From JAENVU01 sp038250905 (lineage in GTDB: Bacteria > Actinomycetota > Acidimicrobiia > IMCC26256 > JAENVU01), in contig JBBSBV010000015.1 of the NCBI GenBank assembly GCA_038250905.1, positions 1 to 64,000 on the forward strand: a stretch of 64,000 bases of DNA. The letters run 5' to 3'. Each line of letters begins with the position of its first letter. Within the stretch, counting starts at the first letter, position 1. The translations under genes and the position numbers were made by a program. Shown in pieces: positions 35,524 to 48,060 of this stretch. The notes below the pieces were generated by a model, which was given only the letters and a program-made list of their open reading frames with translations, did no database searches and was not told the origin of the DNA.

Positions 35524-35527
<4 letters not shown>
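35387..35527 (+). CDS. 46-aa leader protein translationally coupled to nifJ
   Basis: ATG 35387 follows a very strong GGAGGAGG (35377-35384). The 46-codon frame (MEFFPELSLVGDVVNHVVRA...) ends at TGA 35525-35527, overlapping the GTG start of nifJ (35524) as GTGA. The nifJ gene has no ribosome binding site of its own at that point, so translation of the large enzyme appears to depend on this small frame. The peptide is basic in its second half; I do not recognise it. Confidence 0.7.
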
Positions 35528-39173
<3,646 letters not shown>

Positions 39174-39177
<4 letters not shown>

Positions 39178-40193
39178 CGGATCTCTCCACCGAGTACCTC
39201 GGCCTCGACCTCGACAGTCCGCTCGTCGCGTCCGCTGGCCCCTTGACCGGACACCTCGACACGCTGCGCCGCCTCGCGGCGGCCGGCGCCGCCGCAGTGG
39301 TCCTCCCCTCGCTCTTCGAAGAAGAGATCGTGCGCACCATCCGAGAGCAGGAGCGCTTCCTCGGCGCCGGCACCGAATCCTTCGCGGAGGCACTGAGCTA
39401 CCTGCCCGACATCGCCCACGACCGCGCCGGCGTCGACGGTCACATCAGGCTCGTCGAGGACGCGAAGGCCGCCCTCGACGTGCCGGTCATCGCGAGTCTC
39501 AACGGCAGCTCGAGCGGAGGGTGGACCTGGTACGCCCGTGCCCTCGTCGATGCCGGCGCCGATGCCCTCGAGCTCAACGTGTACTTCGTCGCGGCCGATG
39601 CCGACGACCGCGCCGCCGACGTCGAGGCGCGCTATCACGACCTCATCACGGCAGTGCGCGCCGCGGTCACGGTGCCGCTCGCGGTCAAGATCTCACCGTT
39701 CTTCACTGCGATGGCGAACGTCGCCCATCGCCTGGCCGGCGCCGGTGCCGACGGGCTCGTCCTGTTCAACCGCTTCTACCAACCCGACATCGACCTCGAG
39801 ACGCTCGACGTCACACCGAGCATGACGCTCAGCACCTCGGCTGATCTGCGCCTCCCCCTACGTTGGATCGGCCTGCTCCACGGCCGCGTCCCGGTCTCGC
39901 TCGCCGCATCGGGCGGGATCCACACGCCGACCGACGTGGTGAAGGTGCTCCTCGCGGGGGCGAACGTCGCGATGTCGACGTCCGCACTGTTGCGCCACGG
40001 TCCCGAGCACCTCACCGTGCTGCTCGACGGGTTGACCACCTGGCTGGACGAGGGTGGGTACGCGTCGGTCGCGCAGATGCGCGGCAGCGTGAGCGCCCGC
40101 TCCGTTCGGGATCCCGACGCCTTCGAGCGCGCCAACTATGTCGAGGCCTTGCTCCGCCACGCCGATCGCACCCAACCGTCGAGTTGGGACTAG
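39174..40193 (+). CDS. Dihydroorotate dehydrogenase-like flavoprotein
   Basis: ATG 39174 overlaps the nifJ stop by 4 nt; 339 aa. STEYLGLDLDSPLVASAGPLT, ELNVYFV, VPLAVKISPFF, GLVLFNRFYQPDIDLE and ASGGIHTPTDVVKVLLAGA are FMN-barrel motifs of the DHOD family, but the pyrimidine-pathway context is missing. Fusions and pairings of this DHOD-like protein with nifJ are common in bacteria, where it may transfer electrons between ferredoxin and another acceptor. The true substrate is unknown. Confidence 0.88.
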
Positions 40194-40339
40194 TGCAGCC
40201 ACGGCTACGCCATCCGGTGAGCATGAGGACCTCGACGCATCGCTGGGGTACTCGGCGGCTACCGAGGCTCACCTCGAGCACTGCCCCAGCTGTGGACCTA
40301 CGCTCGGCACGCAACGCCAACGCTTGAAGGAGACATCGC

Positions 40340-40627
40340 ATGGGCCTCATGGACAAGATCAAGGACACCGCCAACAAGGCCGCCGAAGGCGTACAGAAGG
40401 CCGCGGAGTCCGGCCAGGAAAAGCTCGAGGAGTCGAAGCTCAAGAAGAAGATCGGCGACCTGAAAGAAGAGCTGGGCGGCCTCGTGTTCGCGCAGCGGAC
40501 CGGGAGCCCGGCAGAGAATACGGAAGCCGAGATCAACCGACTCGTCGGCGAGATCCAGACGGCGGTCGACCATGTGGCGGCGCTGAAGTCGGCCGCGTCG
40601 GAAGCGGCCGGCCCGGATAGCGCCTGA
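40340..40627 (+). CDS. Small amphipathic coiled-coil protein
   Basis: The product is 95 aa with GAAGGAG upstream. Residues 3-45 are LEA-like amphipathic helix (KIKDTANKAAEGVQKAAESGQEKLEESKLKKK), followed by a second helix pair. It resembles small actinobacterial proteins predicted to be stress-related or membrane-surface-associated. It stands alone after the nifJ operon. Confidence 0.75.
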   Translation: MGLMDKIKDTANKAAEGVQKAAESGQEKLEESKLKKKIGDLKEELGGLVFAQRTGSPAENTEAEINRLVGEIQTAVDHVAALKSAASEAAGPDSA

Positions 40628-40732
40628 AGCACAAACCCGTCGGCCGTGGAAACGACGATCGACCTCATCGAACCTCACTGTGCAGGCAGTCCACCCGCCG
40701 AACGCTCTCACTCGCCGGGTCGGAACTGAGCG

Positions 40733-41164
40733 CTACTCCGAGCCGCCGGTGTAGTCCTTCGGGTTCGGCACTCCGGGTCGCGTGCCCTCGTGGTACTCGA
40801 TGAGCTCCAACAGGTAGCCGTCCAGGTCCTTGACGAACGCGACCGTCACTGGCCATCGGTCGAGCCGCTGCGGTTCGGACACGGATTCGCACCCCGCCGC
40901 GATCGCCCGGTCGTACACGGCCCGGCAGTCGTCGGTGTTCACGTACAACTTCCACATCGCGGTGCCCATGTCGACCGGGCCCTCGCGGTCGAGGAACTGC
41001 GCGAGCTGCATCCGAGATCCCCCCTGCGGCGCCTGGAGCACGGCCTCGAGCACGCCCGGGATCTGGGTACGGCTCTGGACCGGGATACCGATGACGTCCT
41101 CCCAGAACGAGACGGAGCGTTCGAGATCGCGAACGGTGATGCAGAACTGACCGAGGATCTGGGG
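40733..41164 (-). CDS. VOC family protein (glyoxalase I-like)
   Basis: ATG 41164 follows GAGGAA; 143 aa. ILGQFCITVRDLERSVSFWEDVIGIPV and FVKDLDGYLLELIEYHEG are the two halves of a vicinal-oxygen-chelate domain; the final Glu (LLELIEY) is the metal ligand. QAPQGGSRMQLAQF lies between. It is divergent from the amidohydrolase operon that starts at 41320 and could act in the same pathway, though that is only positional evidence. Confidence 0.85.
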   Translation of the reverse strand, partial: PQILGQFCITVRDLERSVSFWEDVIGIPVQSRTQIPGVLEAVLQAPQGGSRMQLAQFLDREGPVDMGTAMWKLYVNTDDCRAVYDRAIAAGCESVSEPQRLDRWPVTVAFVKDLDGYLLELIEYHEGTRPGVPNPKDYTGGSE

Positions 41165-41319
41165 CATGGCTTCCTCACTCGCAGCGGGCCGGACCGCCAT
41201 GGTCCACCGCCCCGAGCCGGCTCCACAACCTCAGGCCCGACGAGGACCGTCTTGCCCGTCCGTTTCGGTCGCGGTTAGAACTCCGCGCGACCCTGCCGTG
41301 CGCGTTCCTGGGGGAAGTG

Positions 41320-42567
41320 ATGGCCGACATCGACGGCGCCAACTATGCGGTGATCTCGTCCGATTGCCACGGCGGCGCCGATGTCGCCGCCTATCGGCCG
41401 TACCTCGAATCTCGGTACCACGACGACTTCGACGCCTGGTACGCCACGTTCGAGAACCCCTACGACGACATCGTGGGCCACGACGCCAGCCGGAACTGGG
41501 ACTCCGACCGCCGGCTGCGCGAGATGGAGGCCGATGGCGTGGTCGCCGAGGTGGTGTTCCCGAACACGATCCCGCCGTTCTTCCCGAAGGGCTCACTCGT
41601 GCACCAGCCGCCAGGCGCAGGCGCCGGCGACCTCGAGCGCCGCTGGGCGGGGCTGCGCGCACACAATCGCTGGCTCGCCGATTTCTGTGCCGCCGCGCCT
41701 GGTCGCCGCGCCGGGATCGGCCAGATCATGCTGCACGACGTGGAGGGGTCGGTCGCCGAGATCCGCTGGGCCGCCGAGCACGGACTCACGGGAGGCGTGC
41801 TGCTTCCGGGCGCGCCGCCGGGCTCGGGCGTGCCCCCGCTCTACGCCCCCGACTACGAACCGATCTGGCGTGAGTGCGAGGACCTCGGCCTGCCGGTGAA
41901 CCACCACAGCGGCAGCGCCGTGCCGGACATGGGCGAGTATCCCGCGGCGCAGGCGGTCTTCCTGCTCGAGGTCACGTGGTGGGCGCACCGCACGTTGTGG
42001 CACCTGCTCTTCGCCGGGGTCATGGACCGTCACCCCAACCTGCAGTTCGTGTTCACGGAGCAGGGCACGGCGTGGATTCCCGACGAGCTCACGCGCCTCG
42101 ACTACTACTTCGGCCGCCTCGCCGGTACCGGCGGCGCGGCGGGCTCGCAGGAGGCGAAGTTCGGCGAGTCGCTCGGCGGCCTCACCACGCTGCCGTCCGA
42201 GGCGTGGGCCCGCCAGTGTCACGTGGGGTCGAGCTTCATCCGTCCTCACGAGGTCGACCAGCGCGACCGCGTGGGCATCGACCGCATCATGTGGGGCAGC
42301 GACTTCCCGCACCTCGAAGGCTGCTGGCCGTACTCGCGTGAACATCTCCGGCTCGCGTTCGCCGGCGTCCCCGAAACCGAGGTGCGCGCGATGGTCGGCG
42401 GCAACGCGGCACGCCTCTACGGCTTCGACCTCGACGCACTCACGCCGCTCGCTGCGCAGTTCGGTCCCAGCCCGGCAGAGATCGCTCGACCGCTCACACC
42501 CCACGAGATACCGGACGCCGCACTGCGCTGCCCCACGTTCGCAGCCGCCCGCATGTCCGCCGCGTGA
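41320..42567 (+). CDS. Amidohydrolase family protein (TIM-barrel metal-dependent hydrolase), copy 1
   Basis: The product is 415 aa (ATG 41320; GTG 41317 adjacent; GGGGGA upstream). Metal-site motifs of the amidohydrolase_2 family: ISSDCHGG near the N-terminus, GLPVNHHSGSA, FVFTEQGTAW and IMWGSDFPHLEGCWPYS. These enzymes are hydrolases or decarboxylases, often of cyclic carboxylates. It is first of five co-directional genes, with SDR, a second amidohydrolase, P450 and thioesterase, which points to degradation of a hydrophobic ring compound. Confidence 0.88.
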   Translation: MADIDGANYAVISSDCHGGADVAAYRPYLESRYHDDFDAWYATFENPYDDIVGHDASRNWDSDRRLREMEADGVVAEVVFPNTIPPFFPKGSLVHQPPGAGAGDLERRWAGLRAHNRWLADFCAAAPGRRAGIGQIMLHDVEGSVAEIRWAAEHGLTGGVLLPGAPPGSGVPPLYAPDYEPIWRECEDLGLPVNHHSGSAVPDMGEYPAAQAVFLLEVTWWAHRTLWHLLFAGVMDRHPNLQFVFTEQGTAWIPDELTRLDYYFGRLAGTGGAAGSQEAKFGESLGGLTTLPSEAWARQCHVGSSFIRPHEVDQRDRVGIDRIMWGSDFPHLEGCWPYSREHLRLAFAGVPETEVRAMVGGNAARLYGFDLDALTPLAAQFGPSPAEIARPLTPHEIPDAALRCPTFAAARMSAA

Positions 42568-42610
42568 TGCGCGCGACCCCGGGCTCGCCAAGCCGAAGGA
42601 CGGTGGACTG

Positions 42611-43486
42611 ATGGAACACTTCGACGGCAGGGTCGCGGTCGTCACCGGCGGTGCGGGCGGTGTCGGACGCGCGCTCGGCGAACGCTTCGCGGATGCGGGG
42701 ATGAAGGTGGTGCTTGCCGATCTCGATCCCGAGCCGCTCGCACTCGCGGTCGACGAGATCTGCGCCGCCGGACACACCGCGATCGGTGTCGCAACCGACG
42801 TGTCGCAGCTCGCGTCCGTCGAGGCGTTGCGCGACCGCGTGTACGACGAGTTCGGCGCGGTCCATGTGCTGTGCAACAACGCAGGCGTCGGTGCCGGCGC
42901 GGAGGGCAAGGTCTGGGACCACACCGACAACGACTGGGGCTGGGGGTTGGCGGTGAACCTCTGGGGCGTCATCCACGGCATCCAGGCCTTCGTGCCGGCG
43001 ATGCTCGACGGCGGCGACGACGGTCACGTGGTCAATACATCGTCGGGCAACGGTGGGATCGCACCACTGATCAGCACCGCGATCTACGCGACCACGAAGG
43101 CCGCGGTCACCACACTGAGCGAAGTGCTGTGGGGCCAACTGCGTTCGGTCGACAGCCGCATCGGCGTCTCCGTGCTCTACCCGGGACCGAAGGTGCTGCG
43201 CACCGGCCTGCTCGAGTCCGCGAGCAAGCGACCGACCCAGTGGCAGAACGACGCGCCGCGGACCACGCCGTTCACCACGATCGAGTCGTTCGAGGCCCGC
43301 ATGCGCGCCGCGGGCATGGAGCCCGACTACACGCCGGTCGAGGCGGTCGCCGAGGAAGCGTTCGCGGGTATCCGCGAGAACCGTTTCTGGATCCTTCCGG
43401 CGAGCGATCGCACCGACGACAAGATCCGAGCGCGGGCCGCGTCGCTGTTGGCCCGTTCCGAGCCCACCTACCTCGAGGACCTGTGA
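42611..43486 (+). CDS. Short-chain dehydrogenase/reductase
   Basis: ATG 42611 starts MEHFDGRVAVVTGGAGGVGRALG; 291 aa. It has the cofactor motif GGAGGVGR, NNAG, the catalytic Ser region NTSSGNGG, and YATTK (YxxxK). LADLDP after beta-2 suggests NAD preference. It overlaps the next amidohydrolase by one base (TGATG), so the two are translated together. Confidence 0.9.
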   Translation: MEHFDGRVAVVTGGAGGVGRALGERFADAGMKVVLADLDPEPLALAVDEICAAGHTAIGVATDVSQLASVEALRDRVYDEFGAVHVLCNNAGVGAGAEGKVWDHTDNDWGWGLAVNLWGVIHGIQAFVPAMLDGGDDGHVVNTSSGNGGIAPLISTAIYATTKAAVTTLSEVLWGQLRSVDSRIGVSVLYPGPKVLRTGLLESASKRPTQWQNDAPRTTPFTTIESFEARMRAAGMEPDYTPVEAVAEEAFAGIRENRFWILPASDRTDDKIRARAASLLARSEPTYLEDL

Positions 43487-44754
43487 TGACGAAGTACCTG
43501 GTGATCTCGGCCGACTGCCACGCGGGACTCCCGAACGCGGAGTACCGCGAGTGGCTCGACCCGGAGTACCGCGAGCAGTTCGACTCCGCGCTCGTCGAGC
43601 GCGCCCGCATGGCAGAGCTCGCGTCGCAGGGCTTCCTCAACCAGGATTTCGCCGACGAGTGGCATGCCGACAACGAAGAAGGTCTGCGAGGCGGCTGGGA
43701 TGCCGGCCGGCGCGACAAGGAACTCGATGCCGACGGCGTGGCCGGCGAGGTGATCTTCCCCGACGCCGACGCGGTCAGCTCCGGTGCTTCGGCACCGTTC
43801 GGTGCAGGTCTCGGCGCGACGGGCGACATCGCGCCCGAGCTACTCATGGCCGGTGCCCGCGCGCACAACCGTTGGCTCGCCGAGCTGTGCGCCGCGAGCG
43901 CAGACCGGCGGGCCGGTGTGGCGATCGTCCCGATCCTCGCCGACATCGATGCCGCGGTCGCCGAGATCCGCCGCGCGCGGGACTCGGGCCTGCGCGGGGG
44001 AATCTTGATCCCGCCGATGTGGCAGCCCTTCGAGCCGTACCACCACCCGCGCTACGACCCAGTGTGGGCCGCGTGCTCCGAGCTGTCGATGCCCGTGCAC
44101 GTGCACTCGGGTGTCGCCGACAAGGCGTCGTACGGTCCGCATATCGGGATCTACGCCGCCGAGGTGCGGTTCTGGTCGGCGCGGCCGCTGTGGTTCCTGA
44201 TCTGGTCTGGCGTGTTCGAACGTTTCCCGCGTCTGCAGTTCGGTGTTGCCGAATGCGGTGCGTTCTGGGTGAACGACCTGCTCTGGCGGATGGACCTCGT
44301 CTACGAGCGCGACCACGGATCGCGCAAGCTCGGCGAGCAGCTCACGAGCAACATGACGATGAGCCCGAGCGAGTACTTCGACCGCAACTGCTTCATCGGC
44401 GCGTCGAACACGCAACGGCGCGAGCTCGCGCGTCGGTACGAGATCGGGGTTGGCAACCTCTGTTGGGGGAACGATTTTCCGCACCCCGAGGGCACCTGGC
44501 CCCACACGATGGAGTTCCTGCGCGACGCGTTCTGCGATATCCCCCGAGACGAGACCGCGGCGATCCTCGGTCTCAACGCGGCCGCGGTCTACGAGTTCGA
44601 CACCGACGCGCTCGCTCCACTGGCGGCGCGGATCGGGCCGAGCCCCGAGGACCTCGGACAATCCGGCGACCCGACGGCCAAGTGGGCTGCCCTCAAGCAG
44701 GCGGGCCGTCCGTGGATCACGGGCATCGAGACCCTCCCGCCCGCACTGGCATGA
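43486..44754 (+). CDS. Amidohydrolase family protein, copy 2
   Basis: The product is 422 aa. It is a distant paralogue of the protein at 41320, with ISADCHAGLPN, MPVHVHSGVADK, FGVAECGAFWVNDLLWRMD and LCWGNDFPHPEGTWPHT at matching positions. The C-terminal part (ALAPLAARIGPSPEDL) also parallels copy 1, showing that both belong to one subfamily. Sharing an operon, the two may act on successive intermediates. Confidence 0.88.
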   Translation: MTKYLVISADCHAGLPNAEYREWLDPEYREQFDSALVERARMAELASQGFLNQDFADEWHADNEEGLRGGWDAGRRDKELDADGVAGEVIFPDADAVSSGASAPFGAGLGATGDIAPELLMAGARAHNRWLAELCAASADRRAGVAIVPILADIDAAVAEIRRARDSGLRGGILIPPMWQPFEPYHHPRYDPVWAACSELSMPVHVHSGVADKASYGPHIGIYAAEVRFWSARPLWFLIWSGVFERFPRLQFGVAECGAFWVNDLLWRMDLVYERDHGSRKLGEQLTSNMTMSPSEYFDRNCFIGASNTQRRELARRYEIGVGNLCWGNDFPHPEGTWPHTMEFLRDAFCDIPRDETAAILGLNAAAVYEFDTDALAPLAARIGPSPEDLGQSGDPTAKWAALKQAGRPWITGIETLPPALA

Positions 44755-44842
44755 GCGAAGCACCACGGCGGACGGACGTCCGGCGGCACGTGCGGAGCGG
44801 GGCCCGAACGGCCCGGCCCGCAGGGCCAAGAGTTGTGCAGGC

Positions 44843-46093
44843 ATGACCGGCACCGCCGCGGTCGGGTTCGACCCCCTTGCGGAGGGCTTCGCACAGTCGC
44901 CCTACGAGCAGTACGCGCAGCTCCGGGACCACGATCCGGTGCATCGGTCCGAGCTACTCCAGGGCTGGGTCGTCACCCGCTTCGACGATGTCGGGAAGTT
45001 GCTACGCGATCCGAGCGGTTCGAGCGACATTCACAACGCGACCCCGAACCCGCTCACGATCATGGAGCTCGCGCTGCTGACCGAGCAGCCCCGCGCGTCC
45101 CGGACGATCGTGCTGCTCGACGATCCCGACCACGCGCGGATGCGCGCCCTCATGGCCGATCCATTCCGACCCCGCGAGATCGAGAAGCTGCGCGACCGCG
45201 TCACCACGCGGATCGAGCGTGCCTTCGACCGGCTGCGCGACCAGTACGGCGATGGCCGGGCCGAGTTCGACCTCGTCGGCGAGTTTGCCTACCCGCTCCC
45301 GGTCGAGATCTTCTCCGAGATGCTCGGAATGCCCGAGGAGGACAGCCCACGCTTCCGTTACTGGGCGCAATGCGTGGCGCGCATGGTCGACCCGATCATG
45401 GGTGCGGACGAACGCGCGGAGTGCACCCGCGGGCTCGACGAGATGTACGCGTACCTCGAGCAACAGGTCGATCGAAAACGGGCCCACCCCGAAGACGACC
45501 TGATGTCTGCGCTCGCCCACGCCGAGATCGACGGGGAGCGCCTCTCGCAGGAGGATCTTCTCGCCCAGCTGGTGACGCTCTACATGGCCGGGCACGAGCC
45601 GACCGCGTCGCTGATCGCCGCGGGCACCCTCGCGCTGCTCCGTGAACCCGACCAACTCGCACGCCTGCGTGGGGACCGACGCCTGCTCCGCAACGCGGTC
45701 TCGGAGCTGCTTCGCTTCGACGGGCCGAACCATTTCGTCCGACGCATCACCACCCGGCCGACCGTCGTCGGTGCCACCGAGCTCCCGGCCGGCGCCGTGA
45801 TCTACGCGAGTCCTGCGTCGGCGAACCGCGACCCGCGCCGTTGGGGCGACGACGCCGACCACGTACGCGTCGACCGGGCCGACGCGAGCCAGCATCTGCA
45901 GTTCGGCGCCGGCTCGCACGCGTGCCTCGGCTCGCACCTCGCGCGCCTCCAGGCCGAGATCGCGTTCACCGCGATTCTCGATCGGTTGGAGGATCTCGAG
46001 CTCGCGGGTACCCCGGATTGGGGCAACCGAATGTTCATCCGCGGGCTCACCAGGCTGCCGGTCGCCGCCACGATCCGGGACCGCGTCGCGTGA
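44843..46093 (+). CDS. Cytochrome P450
   Basis: ATG 44843 gives 416 aa. The heme-binding loop FGAGSHACLGSHLAR has the axial Cys361; the I-helix is YMAGHEPTASLI (AGxxPT, in place of the common AGxxTT), and the K-helix ExxR is SELLR. It is a soluble class I P450, needing ferredoxin and reductase partners that are not in the window. It probably hydroxylates the substrate of the surrounding operon. Confidence 0.92.
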   Translation: MTGTAAVGFDPLAEGFAQSPYEQYAQLRDHDPVHRSELLQGWVVTRFDDVGKLLRDPSGSSDIHNATPNPLTIMELALLTEQPRASRTIVLLDDPDHARMRALMADPFRPREIEKLRDRVTTRIERAFDRLRDQYGDGRAEFDLVGEFAYPLPVEIFSEMLGMPEEDSPRFRYWAQCVARMVDPIMGADERAECTRGLDEMYAYLEQQVDRKRAHPEDDLMSALAHAEIDGERLSQEDLLAQLVTLYMAGHEPTASLIAAGTLALLREPDQLARLRGDRRLLRNAVSELLRFDGPNHFVRRITTRPTVVGATELPAGAVIYASPASANRDPRRWGDDADHVRVDRADASQHLQFGAGSHACLGSHLARLQAEIAFTAILDRLEDLELAGTPDWGNRMFIRGLTRLPVAATIRDRVA

Positions 46094-46560
46094 ACGTGCC
46101 CAGCGATTCGCCGCTCCGGACGATTCCGATCCCCCTGCACGACCTGCTCGGGCTCGAGTTCGTCGCACCCGAAATCGGCTCGAGCACGGCCGAGGTTCGC
46201 ATGCCCGTACAGCCCGAGGCCTGCGGACCGACCGGCAGCCTGCACGGCGGCGCGATCGCAACGATGGTCGACCTCGCATGCGCGCTCGCGGCGGTCCGCA
46301 GCTCCGACTTCGACGCCGAAACCGAGTCGCTGATCACCGTCGACATGCACGTCCGCTACCTCGGGCGACCCCGGACCGATGTCGTGACCGCACGCGCCCA
46401 GGTCGTCAAGACCGGTGCGCAGCTGATCGTGGTGGACTGCCGCGTCGTCGACGGCAACGATCACGTGATCGCGGTCGCCGACTTCTCGATGATGAAGGTC
46501 ACACGCCGGCGTCCGCTGCTTCCCGATGCGGGCTCGGAGGTCGGCGCACCCGAGCTGTAA
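46090..46560 (+). CDS. PaaI-like hotdog-fold thioesterase
   Basis: The GTG at 46090 overlaps the P450 stop (GTGA); 156 aa. GPTGSLHGGAIATMVDLACALA is the hotdog helix with the HGG motif and the catalytic Asp, followed by TVDMHVRYLGRPR. It would hydrolyse an acyl-CoA, implying that the pathway passes through CoA esters. Last gene of the five-gene run. Its 3' end abuts the decayed hydrolase on the other strand. Confidence 0.88.
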   Translation: MNVPSDSPLRTIPIPLHDLLGLEFVAPEIGSSTAEVRMPVQPEACGPTGSLHGGAIATMVDLACALAAVRSSDFDAETESLITVDMHVRYLGRPRTDVVTARAQVVKTGAQLIVVDCRVVDGNDHVIAVADFSMMKVTRRRPLLPDAGSEVGAPEL

Positions 46561-47452
46561 CGCCCGCCGCGCGTCGAGGTACCGGTGCGCGACATTTCGA
46601 GCAGCCGAGCGAAGCGACCGTCGCACCGCAACCGTCGGGCGTAGGCCGGATCGTCCCAGTCCAACTCGACGCAGCCGATCCAACCATCGATGAACAACAT
46701 GTCGATCGGACCGCTGCCGTGCACCTGATACGCGATCTGGCACCCGTCGACGGGTGTGTACTGCGTCGCGACCGGCGTCTCCATGTCGGAAGTACGACCG
46801 TTGCAGGCGCGCTGGCGGCCGAGCGCGTCTGCTCGGTGAACGCGGTCGTACGTCGACCCGGGACGCGACGAACGCAGTCGGTCCCACCTTTTCGGTGGGA
46901 CCGACTGCGTTCAGCGGGACCAGATGTTCTAACCGGCACACCGGGCATCGTGTTATATCCGCCCCATTGGTAGTACCCGAAACCGGTGCCACCGCCGCCG
47001 TACTCGCCGCGCTGGTACCAGCCGCCCTGCTGGTTCTGGAACCAGAAGTTGAAGTACCAGAGGGTGTTGTCCCAGGTCGTGTAGTTGAGGGTCGACACCC
47101 CTTCACTCACCCGGACGAATCCAGGGTCCTGCGTCCACTTCCCAGTGCGATACGCGTAGTGAGAGATCTGGACGTAGACCGGCAGGGCCACGAAGCGCGG
47201 TTCGGCGGCGAAGTACCCGTTGCCGCCGCTGATGTCACCGCTCTCCAGACCCTCGGAGTTGAACGTCAGGACCACCGAGTGCCGCGCGGCGTCGCAGGTG
47301 ACGGTCTCCATTGCGTGAGCCTGGCCGACGTCGACCAGTGCCGAGGCGGGAGTGGCCAGGGCGCCGAAGGCCCCCAACGCCATCGCCGAGGTGGCCATCA
47401 CGACGATCGATCGCCGGCAGATCCGGTTGGTTGTAGTGCGGAACGAGCGCAT
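46499..47452 (-). CDS. Secreted Gly/Tyr/Trp-rich protein, probably frameshifted at its 3' end
   Basis: ATG 47452 follows AGGGAG and starts a clear signal peptide (RRSIVVMATSAMALGAFGALATPASA). The mature part to about residue 170 is protein-like, with one Cys pair and an aromatic end (WYFNFWFQNQQGGWYQRGEYGGGGTGFGYYQWGGYN). After that the frame continues 145 codons through a perfect hairpin and into the thioesterase gene, with Arg/Ser-rich translation that looks spurious. A TAG in another frame (46929-46931) sits 18 nt before the hairpin, so a one-base indel near the end is likely. Function unknown. Confidence 0.6.
   Translation of the reverse strand: MRSFRTTTNRICRRSIVVMATSAMALGAFGALATPASALVDVGQAHAMETVTCDAARHSVVLTFNSEGLESGDISGGNGYFAAEPRFVALPVYVQISHYAYRTGKWTQDPGFVRVSEGVSTLNYTTWDNTLWYFNFWFQNQQGGWYQRGEYGGGGTGFGYYQWGGYNTMPGVPVRTSGPAERSRSHRKGGTDCVRRVPGRRTTAFTEQTRSAASAPATVVLPTWRRRSRRSTHPSTGARSRIRCTAAVRSTCCSSMVGSAASSWTGTIRPTPDGCGATVASLGCSKCRAPVPRRAAGVTARVRRPPSPHREAADAGV
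46569..46784 (-). pseudogene. Decayed alpha/beta hydrolase fragment (N-terminal piece)
   Basis: The translation METPVATQYTPVDGCQIAYQ..., GPIDMLFIDGWIGCVELDWDDPAYARRL, RFARLL matches the first 70 residues of the hydrolase domain found alone or fused to adenylate cyclases (IAYQVxGxGPxDLVxVPG...ExxWExPxxARFL). It stops before the nucleophile elbow and runs into the 3' end of the thioesterase gene. The rest is absent, so it is a 3'-truncated remnant. Confidence 0.6.
46871..46911. terminator. Perfect 18-bp hairpin
   Basis: The arms 46871-46888 and 46894-46911 are exact complements over 18 bp (starting AACGCAGTCGG) with the loop TTTTC. It is placed as a terminator for the secreted-protein gene on the minus strand and could work in both directions. 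Confidence 0.8.
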
Positions 47453-48060
47453 GATGTTCTCCCTGAGGGACGGGGGCTGCCGGACTGGCGAACCCTTCCT
47501 CAGCAGGATGCGCCGGCTCCGCCCTCCTCACCGTCCGCTCCGCCATGCTCCGACCGTGCGCGCCGACACACTCCGCACCGTGTCGATTTGTCAGCTGCCG
47601 GACGGGCCGCCGCCTGCCCGCCCCGGCGGCCCAACTTCGATCCTGCGAGAAGCCCTGCGACACGACTGGAGACCCGCTCGCCAGGAACCGTATCGAGAAC
47701 TCCGCCCAGGGTCCTACCCACCGAAGGCCGAACAGGTCGGGTGGGAGTCGAAGACCTCCGAGTAGACATCTCAGCAGCCGACCCTTCCCGACCGCCGTCT
47801 TGACAAGGACATGAGCGTGTTGATGCGGAGCCCGGTGTGCTGTTCGTCCATCCGACGGTCAAGCGTGCGCATCGCTTGCCGAGATCATCGGACTCGGAGG
47901 GCAATCGACGCTTTCCCCCATGGCGGCGCCGCGCCGTGTTTGAAGTGTTACGACGCGCACATTCCTGGCGTGACCGCGCGTACGGACCGGTCACCCCATT
48001 TCCTTCAAGGTGGTGGCAATCCGCCGCACCGTGTAGCGGGTCCAAACAAGGGAGAACGCA
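47453..48060. other. Intergenic region of about 600 bp between two secreted-protein genes
   Basis: No convincing gene was found. Candidate frames on both strands are Arg/Pro/Ser-rich without domain features. The region lies between divergent genes and should hold both promoters. A ribosome binding site AGGGAG precedes 48061. Confidence 0.5.

Noticed and set aside
40194..40339. Cys-containing frame ending HLEHCPSCGPTLG before the 95-aa gene
   Set aside because: It looks faintly like an anti-sigma zinc finger, but it overlaps the DHOD-like gene end in another frame and lacks a start with a ribosome binding site.
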